From Liriodendron chinense (Eukaryota; Streptophyta; Magnoliopsida; Magnoliales; Magnoliaceae), in contig ML058586.1 in NCBI GenBank assembly GCA_003013855.2, positions 3,586,196 through 3,650,195 of the forward strand: 64,000 nt of DNA, in the 5' to 3' direction. This document shows positions 35,393 through 47,704 of this stretch, one piece after another. Within the stretch, counting starts at the first letter, position 1. Each line of letters starts with the position of its first letter. A program made the position numbers and the translations under genes. Below the pieces are notes generated by a model. The model was not told the origin of the DNA and made no database searches. It was given only the letters and a program-made list of their open reading frames with translations.

Positions 35393-38300
35393 AATAATAA
35401 TAATAATAATAATAAAAAATGAATAAAATAAAATAGAAACCTTAAACAATTCATTATATAATATCCTACGAAAAACTTCAAGAACGAGATTTTCCCAATA
35501 AAATCCTGAGAAAAACTTCAAAAACTGAAAATATTCTGAGGATTTTTTATGTGGACATCAGTGGTACACCTTTTAGAGTATACCAGAGGAGGCGACGTCA
35601 CAGATTGAGTGTTGGAGCAGATGAGCTGATGTGGATGAACGCTGGGCCCATTGGACCTATTTTATGACTCGTTACGAGTACGCAAGCTGCAGGATCGCAC
35701 ACAAGCATCGAGTATCATGACCGCTGGACTGTGGAGCGGATTTACTTTTCGGCGCTTTTCTGTTTATTTTCTTGTTTCTAGGCATTTTAGTATCGTTGTT
35801 TAGTTTAGGCTTTTTTTTTTTTTTTTCCGGGCACTTTAGTGCACTTTTTATTTTCATGGCTTATATATAGTTTGTGAGAAACCTTAATTCATTATTATTG
35901 AATTAAATAGAAATTCGTGTGTTTCTTCCTCTTTCTTTGAGAGACTAGGGTTTCAGGATTAGTCCTCAGGTGTTGAGGATTCCACCCCGGAGTTCCACGT
36001 TTCCTTTTCTTAAATCTTCGAGGTGTGAGGGATAGTAAGACTCATCCTCTTCCTTGTTCGTTTTTTCTCTTTCTTGAAGCCCTGCTTTCTCGATTCCTTT
36101 CTTCTTTCTTCTTTGAACTTCCCTTTTAGCATGATTGGTGAAAACGGGATTGCTAGCCAAGAGAGCTTGATTTAGACTTCAATGTGAATTGGCCTATTTT
36201 AGGTTTCGGGATATCCTCATATCCCCAGGTCCCCTTTTTTACTTGTTTATATGCGTTTATGTTGGGGTATGATCCATACGGATTTTCATCATCACTTCGT
36301 TGAATTCGCCTAATCTCTTAACTGATGGTAGATAGTTATATGATTTCATTACTCGAATGTCTTCTTATTGATCTCACATACATCTAGAGTAGGTCATCGC
36401 ATACCCTGCATCAATTTTCCTACAGAAAAAAATTGCCAAGAACGAGATTTGTCACTATGCCGTTGAGGATTGGAACCCGATCCTCAATCCCCCAACCATA
36501 GAACAATAAATCTCCTCTTTTTTTAATACATTTTTTACTTATTTTGTGATAAACAAAGGGGATTGGAAAATTATTATCTTAGATTTATTTTGTATTTTTT
36601 TTAATGTTACTAGGATGCCAAAACGGTGAGCATATGAATCAAATTATTCTGGAACACACTTCGATATAATTCATTTTCTTCAAAAGTAAAAGTTAGTGAA
36701 ACTCTTACCGCTTGGCATACATGAGAAAGGGTTGCTTCGATGTCTACCACATTGATCTTCCAAAGAGAATTAAGCATAACGTCTTTATTTTCTTCCAAGT
36801 GCTTCAACAAGTTCTCTTCGTTATTTTCACCTTGCTCCAATTTCGTCAGCCCTTCCTGTATTTGAATTAAAGATACAGCGCCTGCACATTTCAGAGACAA
36901 CAAGTGGCGTGTTGGCTCCAATTCTGAAAAAGATATACAACCATGATTTGATTTCTCAAAAAAGCATAGAAACAGAAAATTCGCTTTTGCAAGGACCATG
37001 CATGCAAAACCTATAACAAATGCATACTTATACAAGAACATGCTTTGGTATCAAACATAGCATCCTGGAAGTAGGGCTGCCAATGGGTTAAGTTGTTTCT
37101 GCAGGCCAGCTAACCCAACTAGCTTCTTAGTTGTTTTTGGGCTACATTAATCAGGTCACATGTGAGGTTCAGGCCAGAAAATGAGACCCAAGATTGACGC
37201 ATCTGCAAAGTCATTTCAAAATTTATTTTGTTCTAAATAGAGAACTGGTGAAATGTGATTCATCCTATTTCAAATCTTGATGATTTGCAACACATGATTC
37301 ACAAAGCTGAATGCAAATAGTGCCAGACAATGATGATGATGATATTATTATCTAAATAGTGTTGCTAAGCCCTCATGTGCCCCTACAAATGACAATACAT
37401 GCCAATCTGGCACTCGCGGCACATCTGACCCAAGCAGGTGGCTCCACCATACAAACTCATTTAAGTATTACTTTAAACGGAAAAAGTGCAAATATACAAT
37501 AAAAATAGGACTGTTTAAAGTATATAAATAGTCACAAAAAAATATAACTGATTCTTCCTAAGAGCTACTGAAAGTGTGTCCATTGTGGATTTTTTAGGAG
37601 TGTCCTTGTTACATGGTTAAGCAATAACCTGAAGCCGCAGTCACTTGTGATTTTATATAATGGCCTTTGTCCCGTACCCACTCTGCTAAGAAAGGCACGC
37701 CCATAAAGAGTATATTCTTCCCAAGCTCCTTTGCAGCTTGCCTCGTATAGATATAACCGATAGTGTGTAGCATCGCCTCCCCAAAAGCTGAAAATTGCAA
37801 CAAGTATGAGTTCATAGCAATGTAGTTACCGTAAAAACAGGTCTAAAGACTATACAATCACATGTTTGAAAACTGTGAGTTATTCATGAGAAGATTACAC
37901 GTGCTAGGATTTTACGAACATGGAACTCAAGTCAATCTTTATAAAAGATAATCATATCGAGAAAGGAAATAGAGTGTTTCCTTAGATAATAGTACTGGAT
38001 TTCAAGCTTTCTTGTAATGCATAAATAGATTTACCAGCTTGTGACAACTGACAGGCTTCCTTTTTTGCCCAAATGACAAACTCGTTGTTTCTGCCTTCTA
38101 CAAATGGTTGAAGACAATCCTTTAGAGTCCGTATAAGCTTTTCCTCCCGTTCCTTTTGGACCTCCTGCACACACAAAAAGAAATTAGGCTTAACATCAAA
38201 TCTATAGACCAAAGGAGTAAAGCATATTAAAGAAGCAAATAACAGTCCTCCGCTACAGACCACTGAAATTCAGAAATATCCTCTTTTATAATAATGACCT

Positions 38301-38563
38301 CTCCAACTATCCTAGGCATCAGAATTTAACCTAAATCACAATATATCAGATACGAGATTTTGGATAAACATCCAAATAAAAACATATTCAATGTAGGCTC
38401 TATTTTCATATTTAAATCCTTAAAAACTACCCCAAATCAACAACAAATAACTTCAGAAGGGTCTTGAAGTTATCCATATGGATATTTTAAGGGTAGTGCA
38501 ACCCAAAATCAAAGCTGTCAAGACAGGCACACATGCGTGCGTGCACGCACATGCACACTCACA

Positions 38564-38609
<46 letters not shown>

Positions 38610-41600
38610 AGGTTCATGGGTTGTAACATGTGCAAGTGTGGGCACAAACATGAGGAATGTTTGAAATCCAATTATCCATGGCTCGTGTACCATGAAATGG
38701 GCTGTAATAAAATCCCCCGAGCACCCATCCAAACCCACACTCCCCACCTTGAAATGGGAGTCTTAAAAAACACGTGAAGCTATGGTTTGGAGTCTTGTGT
38801 GATTACCGTATATCAATGAAGCCTAATGGAAAGTTTTTTAAGATATCTGTTAGACTGGCTATGCCATATGGCAGAGTGTTGAGAATTTACGTAAACATGA
38901 GCGAGGAATGAATGCTGCAGGGATAAGTATGCTGAGAAGGATTTGTGGGAATACTACGAAAGAAATAAGAATGAGGTGGTCTCAAGCACCTTAGGACTAC
39001 AGTATAATGGCCACCAGAGATGTCACCAATGCAGAGGGGAACATTGATTAGGGTGGAAATGATGATAGCCATTTAGTCCATCAAATTCTACAAGGGAAGA
39101 CATGAACACAGAGATGAGATAAACATGCAATCTGACCCTATACGCCACCATAACTTTTCTGCCTTCTTCAAGCTGAAAAGTGGGTACCTTCCATTAAAAG
39201 CTTGCTCCTATGGCATGAGCGCCTAGGGATCTACCTTCTGTTGGTTTGGAATTATGCCTTAACTTATAAGTACTTGTCTCTACGCTAAGCACTACCGAAC
39301 TGTGTTAATTAATTTATGAACCTGCAATAGAGGAAACTTCACATGTTCCTTTATAAACACAAAATCTAGTGATGAAAAGAAGATTATACATGACAAGATA
39401 GCTTAGCTTCACACAGTGTACTCAAGATTTTAGTTCTGATAAGTGGAGCCCATGGTTCAGCATTCGGACCATTGTCTCCACTATGGATGGACCATGCCCT
39501 AAAAATCTCTTGTATTGGACAATCCTAACCTTTTTGATTTGTAGCCTAAAATAGACGGTTACGCAGAAGAATGCAGTAACTATCTACATTCATCTGGGAA
39601 AAAAGTCCCAAGATTGGCAGCTAGGATCTCCCAATCTGGGATATTTTTGAGGCATGGTCAATAGTCATGGTAGAACGCAAGAGACCAATGATGTGGGTTA
39701 CCAAACCATGGCCCCACTTGTTAGTACTAAAACCCGAGTATAATGGGCAAAGCCTCAGGTTGGGGGTCCTATAATTCCTCATAAAGTTGTCACTCCAACT
39801 AACCATTCAAGTTCATTTTGTTTGAATAATTAACATAATAATCTACAAATAAAAAGGAAAATTGTTGTGAGAGCACTTCCTCGGTATAATAAGTGATGGG
39901 TGTACAATACCTTCAATTTCTCCTGAAGTTTTTGCCTTCGTACTTCTGGGACCTGTGACTCCTCTTCAGCTTCTACACATGCCATGGAAGCCAAAGCAAG
40001 CTGCCCAACATAGTCCTCAAAAACATCACTCCCAAAAAGCATCCCAAATACCGCAGCAGCATCCAACATAGAATTCCTGAATATGAGTAACACATCGATA
40101 CGTAAACATCAGCATTGTGTCATGTCTGACACGGTTGGCTGATCACACACAAGTATCTAGAGTATCATAGTTATTAAATATATTTGCTTTTTTTTTTTTT
40201 TTTTGACCCATAATGTTCTCTTTTCATTTAAAATAAGACAGAGCATGCAATATTAAGAACTGATATTGAAGTTAGTTATCAAGCACTTGGTATCCAGACA
40301 CATGGCCCACATGTACGAGGTCCTGAGTGCTCATCATTGCGCCCTGCCATGCACCTTTCAGATGATCCTAGCCATTGATTGGAGTATTTTGCCCATTGTA
40401 CTTTGATCATTGGTTGGAGCCTTTCCTACAATAAAAAATTCCCTCAAGTCCATGTATCAGCACCTAGGACCACCTGACAGATGAATTTTTTGGGGCATGC
40501 CCCATCCAGTGTAGGGCCCAATATACGAAAGGTCCAAATCCAGTTCACGTGTGCTACATGTATGGATGTTACATGCTGGATAACTTGGTAATGAGAGCAT
40601 CAAATCCTCTCTCTTAAAATAAAAGGCTTAGCAGATAAATGTAGTTAGCTCGATACAAGTTGCCAGTATTCTGTGTGCATGAGTCTATCTAACAGAATAA
40701 GAAAGTTGTAATTTGACAGTAGGCGAGCTCATAAATGCCTATTTAGAAAGCTATTGTAAGTTTGGCGAACTTACTGGGATACAGCTGACTTTCCATTCTT
40801 GTCATATGATTCACGCTTCACAGGATCACTTAGAACTTGATAAGCCTCCCCAAGAACCTTCATACATACAACACAATCAGCACTGAAGAAGCTTGTAGTA
40901 CCGTGCGATATAACTACCGAAGATTTTGATGGGTCTTAAATGCTATAAATCTTCAAAAATGATGAGTTTAAGGCACTTATAGGCCTGTAATTACTGATGA
41001 AGGGAAATTAAGGATTAATCGTTTAGAGAGATTACATCAAACTAGTAGGTATGGCACGTGCAACGAACGTGGAGGAAGAGGTGGTGGTTTAGCAAACATG
41101 GGAGAGAAGTAAAAGGGAGTGGAGAAGTCGTAAAAGGGACACGTTAGATTCTCTTACTGAGTGAGAGGGTTGATACTCAGGTTTGAAATTGTACACATGG
41201 TGTATATTATCTCAAGCAAACCGTTCAATTTGTGAGAACCACATTAGTTAGATAGCCGAGTTTTCAAATTATAGATCAATTTACTCCTTCTAATCTCCAA
41301 TTAATAAGCATTTATTTGTTGAATTTGGATAATTGACTGTTTCTTTTGGCCATCCATTAAATATCCACCAATCAGCCAATTATAAAATAAAATCAATATA
41401 ATTTTTTTAATTAGGATGCATCTGAATTGATACCCACAATTCGCACTGTTTACTTTCAGTTCATGGATGCCCACAGCGCCCGTGTATCCCTCAAAACGAT
41501 CAAAGAAAAAAGAACTTCTTCTGGAGGCTGCATTTTTCTTTCTCCGTGTTTTCCTCCAAAAAGCTTTCGACAATTAGTCTTCAACTGGGAACATTTGTTG

Positions 41601-44600
41601 AGCCAACGCACCACTCCTTTGTGACTTACCCTCATTCAACACATTAGAATAGCATATCTAACCAGCTTCAGATCAACTGACGAAACAGACTTCTCAAACA
41701 CGGACATGGATTGCCTGTGAAAGCCTTTTGCAGGAACTTCCTGCAACGGGAAGCTAGGTAGGCCAGTTTCGAAGCATCAATATCGCAGTAAGTTTCGTTG
41801 GTTGGGAATACGGAAACAATATTGATATCATTGATAATATCACCGATTTCCAAAAATGCAGGGAAACATGGGGAAAATGTTGGAATTTTGCAGTGAAACT
41901 TCAGGAGATGCTAAAATACACATATTTGCATACTTAGCAATAAAAAAATGCATAAATAATAAGTTTCCATTTAATGGGGCCAAAAAGTATATGTTGTTGT
42001 AAGAAATCAATCCAACAGTGAAACAATAATCATTTAAATCTCCTCAACCCAATTAACAAGAAAACAAACAGTCATAATGCATTCATACATTATACATCCA
42101 TGCATAAATAAGCATAAAAACACAATACACATGCATGATGATCCAACCCAGTATTGTCATGTGCGATCGCATAATCGCATAACATGGCTCAGATCGCTTT
42201 TGCCATGGTCCCATATGCTATGCAGGAAGTATGCCATGATTATGCGATGGCATAATCACATAATCATGGCATACTTTGGCATAATGATCAACAGTTAAGT
42301 TTCCTGTAGATTGTAATAAGTTGTAACTTGTATTGTATGCATCAACTCATCAAGATTCAAGTTATCAATACGATTTCTATATTTTTAGTTTTCAATAATT
42401 AATTCTTTCTTAGTGTAACTTGTTGATTATTTAAATTTATTTTGTTATATACAATATAATATAACTCAACATATAGATGACTTAATGGTCAAACTATAAT
42501 GAAATAGGTAAATAAATCAAATCCAATCACTCGAAGTAATTATACACAGTTTTTCTTAATTTTTTAGAAAAAAATTCTTTTTTTTTTATTTTTCAAAAAA
42601 AATAAGGCATAAAAGCCTGATCGATCACTTACGCGATTATGTGATGGCCTAGGCTGATGGCTTATGCGATTTTATGTGATTTGACAACATTGATCCAACC
42701 ATCAATCCATCCATCCCATCCATCCATCCAAACATCCATCCAGGCATCCATCCCATCTATCCATCCAATCGTCCAAAAATCCCATCCCATCCCATCCCAT
42801 CCATCCATCCATCTAAACATTTTTAATAAAAGTTTTTTTTTTTTTTGATACATTGGCGATATCATCAAAATATTGCCGATACACTGGCAATACAAGCGAC
42901 ACTTGGAATTTACACAGTCGGAAATATTGGCAATACATTGGCGGCATCGATAAATTGGTGATATAAGCAACACTTGGAATTTACACAGTTGAAAATATTG
43001 GCAAGACATTGGCGATATTGGTACATCAGCTGATACTTAGCGATATATATCACCAATATTTAGAATTTCTAATACTACCAGTGTTATCGGTATCAGTCGA
43101 GTTGGAGATACGGATAACATCGGGGATATTTTAAATAATGGGTGGGTCCCACCATGATGTTTGCGAGAAATCCACCCTGTCCATTCACTTTTTCAGATCA
43201 CGTTAGGACATGGGCCCAAAAATGAGGCAAATCCAAAACTCAAGTGGGTTGCACAACACGAAAAATTGATGATGGAAATGCCTACCATTGAAACCTCCCT
43301 AGGGTCCACCATGACGTTTATATGCCATCAATACCGTTCATAAGGTCATTCCTACTGAGATAAGGAAAAATAGACTTGATGGGTTTTCCACGTGCATTGG
43401 AGACAAAGAACTACAACGGCCACAAGTGAGCTGGTTCAAGTTGAAGGCTATAAACGGTCAGGGGAAAGGCCCAAAAAGACGTGGGTGAAGGTAGTAAGAA
43501 AAAGATTTGATGACATATGGTTTAAATGAGGCTATGGTCCTTGATTGGGGGAATGGTGGAACATGATTCATGCAGCAAACCCTGCTTGTGCGGATAAGGT
43601 TTAGATGATGATCATCATCATCATCATTTAACTATTTATTGCAATTCAATTGAATAGTGTGTCCAAGCGCGCCCTTATACTTACGAGCATTTGAACCCTC
43701 AAACAAGTGTAAAGGGTTCTCCTGTTTACACCTATGAACTTTTACAAACTTTCAAAAGTTTCATAGCTCCACCCAAAGTGAACCTCAAAGAGTTACAGTA
43801 ACCACAAAGCTTATGAAGTTCATTAACCTTCCCTCTATTCCACCCTTAAAACTATCCAAATCGCATGATACAAAAATGACTAAAGATTCAAATTGGCCTA
43901 CAGTTTTCCCACCTTCCTTAACCATTGCAGCAATCCAATTAATGATTCAATTCCACATATGAGCCACCAAGGCATAACATTAGCAGGTTATATGCTGCAG
44001 TCACATTTCAGTCTGACATGATTGGGCTATGAATTGAGTAAAAAAAAGATATTTTTGTGTAAATTTGTTGATTTTGTATAATCCCAAGCGGGGTGTAAAT
44101 GGGCAGGGCTAGGCAGTTTCTAAGGCTTGTGCAAACTTGGCCTGGGGCAAAACACAAGGGTCCAGGCCTGGTCATCCCACTAGATAAGCATCTAGGTCCA
44201 TGCCCAACCCACGCAACCCACTTGCCAAGTATCCATTCCGATGGTGTTAAACAAGTCAGACCAGACCAGGTTGTCATGTCGGGCCTTACACATATCTAAA
44301 AGCAGGCCTCGCCTGATAGTTATCAGGCATCCAAACTAACAGCCAAGTGCACCCACAGGCTGTCATCCCACTAGATAAGCATCTAGGTCCATGCCCAACC
44401 CACCGAACCCATTGGCCAAGTATCCATTCCGATGGTGTTAAACAAGTCGGACTGGACCAGGTTGTCATGTCGGGCCTTACACATATCCAAAAGCAGGCCT
44501 CGCCAGATAGTTATCAGGCATCCAAACTAACGGCCAAGTGCACCCACATGCTGTCACCCATAGTCCAAGCGCAGCTCAGAGCGAGCTGGACATGGGCCCA

Positions 44601-45871
44601 TGCTGGGTCAGCTGGCCAGCTTTGAAATTTCACCCCTAAATGGCATCTTGATCATCTACGTTAGACTTGGAATCTAATTTAACCAATCACATATTATGAA
44701 CACTGATCATTTCCCCCAACAAGACTATTTGAGAACCCACATAATAAAAATTCACATTGCATAGATACATTAAGATTCTCGCTAGCGATGTCAAGTACAT
44801 TAAAGTAAATATCATACCTGAAAATTATGAGCAGCCTTGGGATCTCCAGGATTTTTATCAGGGTGTACCAACCTTGCCTACAAAACCAATAACAAATATA
44901 ACTTAATAACTAAAATGATCTCATGGCATTCTTATTGTTTTGGGAAAAAAATGCATTGATAATCAATAAACAGTTTGGTAGAGGGTGCAAAAGACATTTG
45001 CAGCCACTTTAAATTGAAAAGGGTGCTTCGTTTGGAAAGTGTAGAAGCCCCATTCTGCATTGAGCACGATAGAGAGCGCCGATCAAACCAGGTCTAGGTT
45101 GAAAGTGGTCTCATTTCTTCAAATAGAAAAAAAAAAAGAAAATGTCTATTCCGCTCGATGCTGAGGTAGTAATTACAAACACAGCCCAAAAATTTTATTG
45201 CCAATATATATAGCAAAACGGCCTACTGAATCAGCATTACCAGCCATTATCAGATCATATAAACCAAATCCAAAGAAAAAAAAAAAAGAACAAAAATGAG
45301 TCTAAAGAAACTAACGAAGGAAAATCAAAAGAACTAAAGAAAGTTCACCTACGACATGATCACCATTTTGTTGGATGTAACATCAACAGAAATTCCATTG
45401 CTTCCCCAACTGATATCCACAAAGAAGCGATCAACCCAAACAAGCAAAGGTATCCCGAGTAAACCCAAGTATCCAAACCAGCAATTTTATCATTAACACA
45501 TTGGAGGCTAAGGGTGCTTTTGAATGCACTATCAACTTGAAGCACAATAGCTCATAAATAACCAAATTTCAATTTTATTCCTCAAAATCAAATTGAGGGT
45601 ATGGACTCTAAATTTTCAATTTACATCTAAGTTGAACTTGAATGAAATGTAACTGCAATTTGGAAGCCCGCTTCCTTATTGTGAATGCAGGCAAAATTAA
45701 CTTTTTCCTATTTCCTCATTGTTAAACAAAAGATTCACATTTCAATCCATTTGTGCATTTAACACAGCCTAAGATATACGTTACCTTGATGTAGTACGCC
45801 TTTTTAATTTCAGCAGGTGATGCATCAAAACTGACACCCAAGATGTCATAATACTCGGTGTCCTTCACCAT
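32079..45871 (-). CDS. DnaJ-X domain J-protein (chaperone protein dnaJ 10-like)
   Basis: Nine coding exons, 342 aa: 45785-45871, 44818-44877, 40775-40857, 39911-40076, 38035-38164, 37629-37787, 36709-36881, 34716-34796 and 32079-32168. All introns are GT-AG and phases agree. The protein starts MVKDTEYYDILGV. The J domain (about 5-67) has the HPD triad at residues 34-36 that stimulates Hsp70 ATPase, and closes with YDKNGK. There is no G/F-rich region or zinc finger, so it is a class C J-protein. The rest matches the plant DnaJ-X domain (MLFGSDVFEDYVGQL, then FVEGRNNEFV, TIGYIYTRQAAKELG and LWKINVVDIEATLSHVCQAV), with a short Ser-rich tail. Length is near the 340-400 aa of Arabidopsis relatives. 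Expected role: a cytosolic or membrane-associated Hsp70 co-chaperone; client unknown. Intron 2 (about 4 kb) and intron 8 (about 2.5 kb) are repeat-filled. No lesion was seen. Confidence 0.93.
32230..32530. mobile_element. MITE-like copy interrupted by a SINE-like element, DnaJ intron 8
   Basis: The left half (CTTTGATACTCTGG, ATATGCAGGCACTTGAAAATTGC, AAATTAAACTATGG, CTTAGATGTATCATGAACC) matches 59945-60075. The sequence then enters the SINE-like block at 32361. The MITE family resumes near 32455 with TTTATCAGACAGTTAAAAATG and CAATGGTCCTATTTCAACGAA. Confidence 0.5.
32361..32450 (-). mobile_element. SINE-like element, copy C
   Basis: The minus strand reads GGCTTAGTGGTAGACTC (A-box-like), then GAGTTTCAACACTGAGGTCA, then GGTTCAAGTAACC (B-box-like, close to GGTTCRANNCC). 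Box spacing is tRNA-like. It is the cleanest head of the four copies, but no poly(A) tail is evident here. Confidence 0.55.
32783..33056. mobile_element. MITE-like element with a 56-bp internal duplication, DnaJ intron 8
   Basis: Left end TAAGGGGGCGTTTGGATCG and right end TATCCAAACGGGCCCTA are inverse. Internally, a 56-bp unit from TTTCTACTTATTGAACTGAA to GTTACTTATAAG is perfectly tandem at 32849-32904 and 32905-32960. Confidence 0.75.
33060..33162. mobile_element. Short palindromic MITE, relative of 11371-12028
   Basis: GCCACCTAAAAATTAGTTCATC at the left is inverse to GATGAACTCATTTTTAAGAGGC at the right, followed by CACCCAAACAGGCCCC. The left outer terminus is missing. Confidence 0.6.
33640..33900. 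repeat. Degenerate GGCC/TAACGG repeat block
   Basis: Recurring words such as GGGCCATAACAGCC, CCATAACGGCCGG, GCCATTACCG and CTAATGGGCCGATACGG give a pseudo-palindromic block. A related block lies at 63290-63560. No coding function. Confidence 0.5.
35355..35418. repeat. Poly-C, poly-A and TAA microsatellite cluster, DnaJ intron 7
   Basis: About 21 C residues, then an A run, then (TAA/AAT)n of about nine units. Three adjacent homopolymer or short repeats of different type. Confidence 0.9.
35549..36410 (+). mobile_element. Possible solo LTR in DnaJ intron 7
   Basis: Runs from TGTGGACATCAGTGG to CATACCCTGCA. It has a TATATATAG promoter-like box near 35863, a GAGACTAGGGTTTCAGG block and a pyrimidine-rich leader, the order expected of U3-R-U5 in a plant LTR. 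It contains no coding domain and no second copy was found. I could not identify a target duplication, so the limits are provisional. Confidence 0.35.
38556..38605. repeat. CA microsatellite in DnaJ intron 4
   Basis: (AC)n of about 22 units, preceded by a degenerate CACATGCGTGCGTGCACGCACATGC-like alternating purine-pyrimidine stretch from 38529. Such alternating sequence can adopt Z-DNA. Confidence 0.9.
38610..39830. other. Remainder of DnaJ intron 4, no feature seen
   Basis: AT-rich intronic sequence with short open frames only and no recognisable domain or bounded repeat. Confidence 0.5.
42130..43140. repeat. Degenerate short-word repeats in DnaJ intron 2
   Basis: Three styles follow each other. 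GCATAATCGCATAACATGG-like words lie at 42165-42290 and 42600-42680. A CATC/CATCC microsatellite lies at 42697-42816. GATACATTGGCGATAT-like words lie at 42845-43130, ending in TATCGGTATCAG. None has coding content. Confidence 0.65.
42697..42816. repeat. CATC microsatellite
   Basis: About 120 bp of CATC and CATCC units with interruptions. On one strand it yields a spurious frame of His-Pro-Ser-Ile repeats. Confidence 0.9.
43140..43345. repeat. GGGCCCAC-family half element in DnaJ intron 2
   Basis: Starts TGGGTGGGTCCCACCATGATG and contains CACCCTGTCCATTCACTTTTTC, ACATGGGCCCAAAAATGAGGC, ACTCAAGTGGG and ACCATGACGTTTATATGCCATC. Only one arm plus the centre is present. Confidence 0.55.
44090..44637. 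mobile_element. hAT-like element containing a 191-bp tandem duplication
   Basis: The left end GGGGTGTAAATGGGC is inverse to the right end AATTTCACCCCTA (TAGGGGTGAAATT). Inside, a 191-bp unit starting GTCATCCCACTAGATAAGC is repeated from 44171 and 44362, with a further partial match around 44530-44560. Flanking octamers do not match well, so this is less certain than the other two hAT-like copies. Confidence 0.5.
44171..44552. repeat. 191-bp tandem duplication
   Basis: Two head-to-tail units with roughly a dozen differences by eye (for example ACGCAACCCACTTG versus ACCGAACCCATTGG). It lies in DnaJ intron 2. Confidence 0.85.
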
Positions 45872-46319
<448 letters not shown>

Positions 46320-47252
46320 TGATGTAGGACAGCCCTAAGGATGATGCATGCATATGAACACAATTAATCAGCGGAAAAATAAAGAGAATAATAACCTAAA
46401 ATTCATAGCTAATCATCATAAATGAAGAAAATAATAAAGATATATGCAATGATGCGGCTATCCATCACAACCACAAAGTATAGACATTCATGAAGTACTA
46501 GGGTTGGATCTGGCGAGGAATAGGACCTCCAGATCTTGCATGGCTATAACCCAATCAATCAATAGGAATCTTTAATCTAGAAAATCAAGGGATTTCGGAT
46601 TAGCGATTTGAAAATCTGAAAACTTTAGGGTTTATGCTTCAAAATCAAATTTTGGGATTGTAGCTATGAAGCAAGTAGGTTTAGAAAAAATAGAATTACC
46701 TGGAAGAAGGATTAGAGGGGCACAAGAAGCAAGTAGAAGAAAAGAGGTATCAAGAGAGAAGAAAAATCACCATGAGAGAGAGAGAGAGAAGAAGAAGAGA
46801 AGCACCAAGAGGCTTTCATTAATCAATAATAATCAACTAATTCGTTTTTAGGGCTTAGCCCACTTAAATAAGCCAACAAAAGACATAAAATTACTAAAAT
46901 ACCCCTAAAACTAAGCAAAAACATGAAATAAAACATAAGTGCGCGAAAGTTCGGGCGCTCAGTCGGGCGCCCGATCGGTCGCCCGAAGTCATTCGAAAAC
47001 CTCCAGAGAGGTTCGGGCGCTCGATAAGAAAAGTTCAGGCGCCCGAAGGCAGTGGTCGGGGGCCCGATGGGGCGCCCGAAGATGTATCTTCATTTCTCCT
47101 TTCATCCTTCACACGCGTATCTTCCCTAAGTGGGGTCTTCTATTTGTTCAGTCACATGTGAAGGTTCTTCAACGGGTCTTCAGTTCCTCAATAATCGCCT
47201 ATATTAGCGCTTTCTCCGTTGGTACACCTTGAATGATTTTGTGTCCGCATCA
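46320..47252 (-). repeat. 3' LTR of the chromovirus
   Basis: 933 bp with inverted termini: plus strand TGATGTAGGAC... to ...GTCCGCATCA, i.e. TGATG/CATCA. It contains a cluster of GGGCGCCCGA-like palindromes at 46950-47085. Compared with the other LTR it lacks roughly 18 bp in that cluster. Confidence 0.95.
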
Positions 47253-47440
47253 ATTCCCCCTGGGTGAGAAAAACTCGACTCCAACGAGTTGAAATATTTG
47301 TAGCGCTCTAGTAGATCTGGATCAATATTCTGCAACGCTTCTCTCGTCAGCCATGTAGATTCAGACGAAGGTTTGTTTTTCCATTTGACAAGATACCTCT
47401 GGAAACCGCCATCTCTCGTAGATACTATCTCGTTATCCAA
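47204..47440 (-). pseudogene. Integrase C-terminus with chromodomain (chromovirus fragment)
   Basis: The reading frame contains DGGFQRYLVKWKN, SSESTWLTREALQNI and DPDLLERY. The aromatic residues and the YLVKWK / E.TW spacing are those of a chromodomain, which in this group targets integration to modified chromatin. It ends near the polypurine tract and runs on into the LTR. It is out of frame with the integrase core upstream (47705-48793). Confidence 0.85.
47253..47266 (-). other. Polypurine tract
   Basis: The minus strand reads CCAGGGGGAATTG directly before the 3' LTR. A purine-rich run abutting the LTR is the expected plus-strand primer for reverse transcription. Confidence 0.75.
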
Positions 47441-47704
47441 GATCTCATCAATTTCTTATTTATGGGTAATGGGTGGAGGAAGGGGTGGAAGGGATTGTGT
47501 AGCAAAATCAGAAAAAGGCCATGAAGGGGACAATGGGTCGACAATGGGATTATGGGAATGGACTAGATCTTCCACATTAAAAGTTGGATTAATACCCATT
47601 TCAGGTGGAAGGTCAATTCGATACGTGTTGGACGCAACCTTTTGTAATATCTTGAATGGTCCAACACTACGAGCTCGTAACTTTTTAGCGGATCCTTGAG
47701 AGAA

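Noticed and set aside
42657..43009. Open frames with HPSIQ or WMDGWDG repeats
   Set aside because: Translation of the CATC microsatellite.
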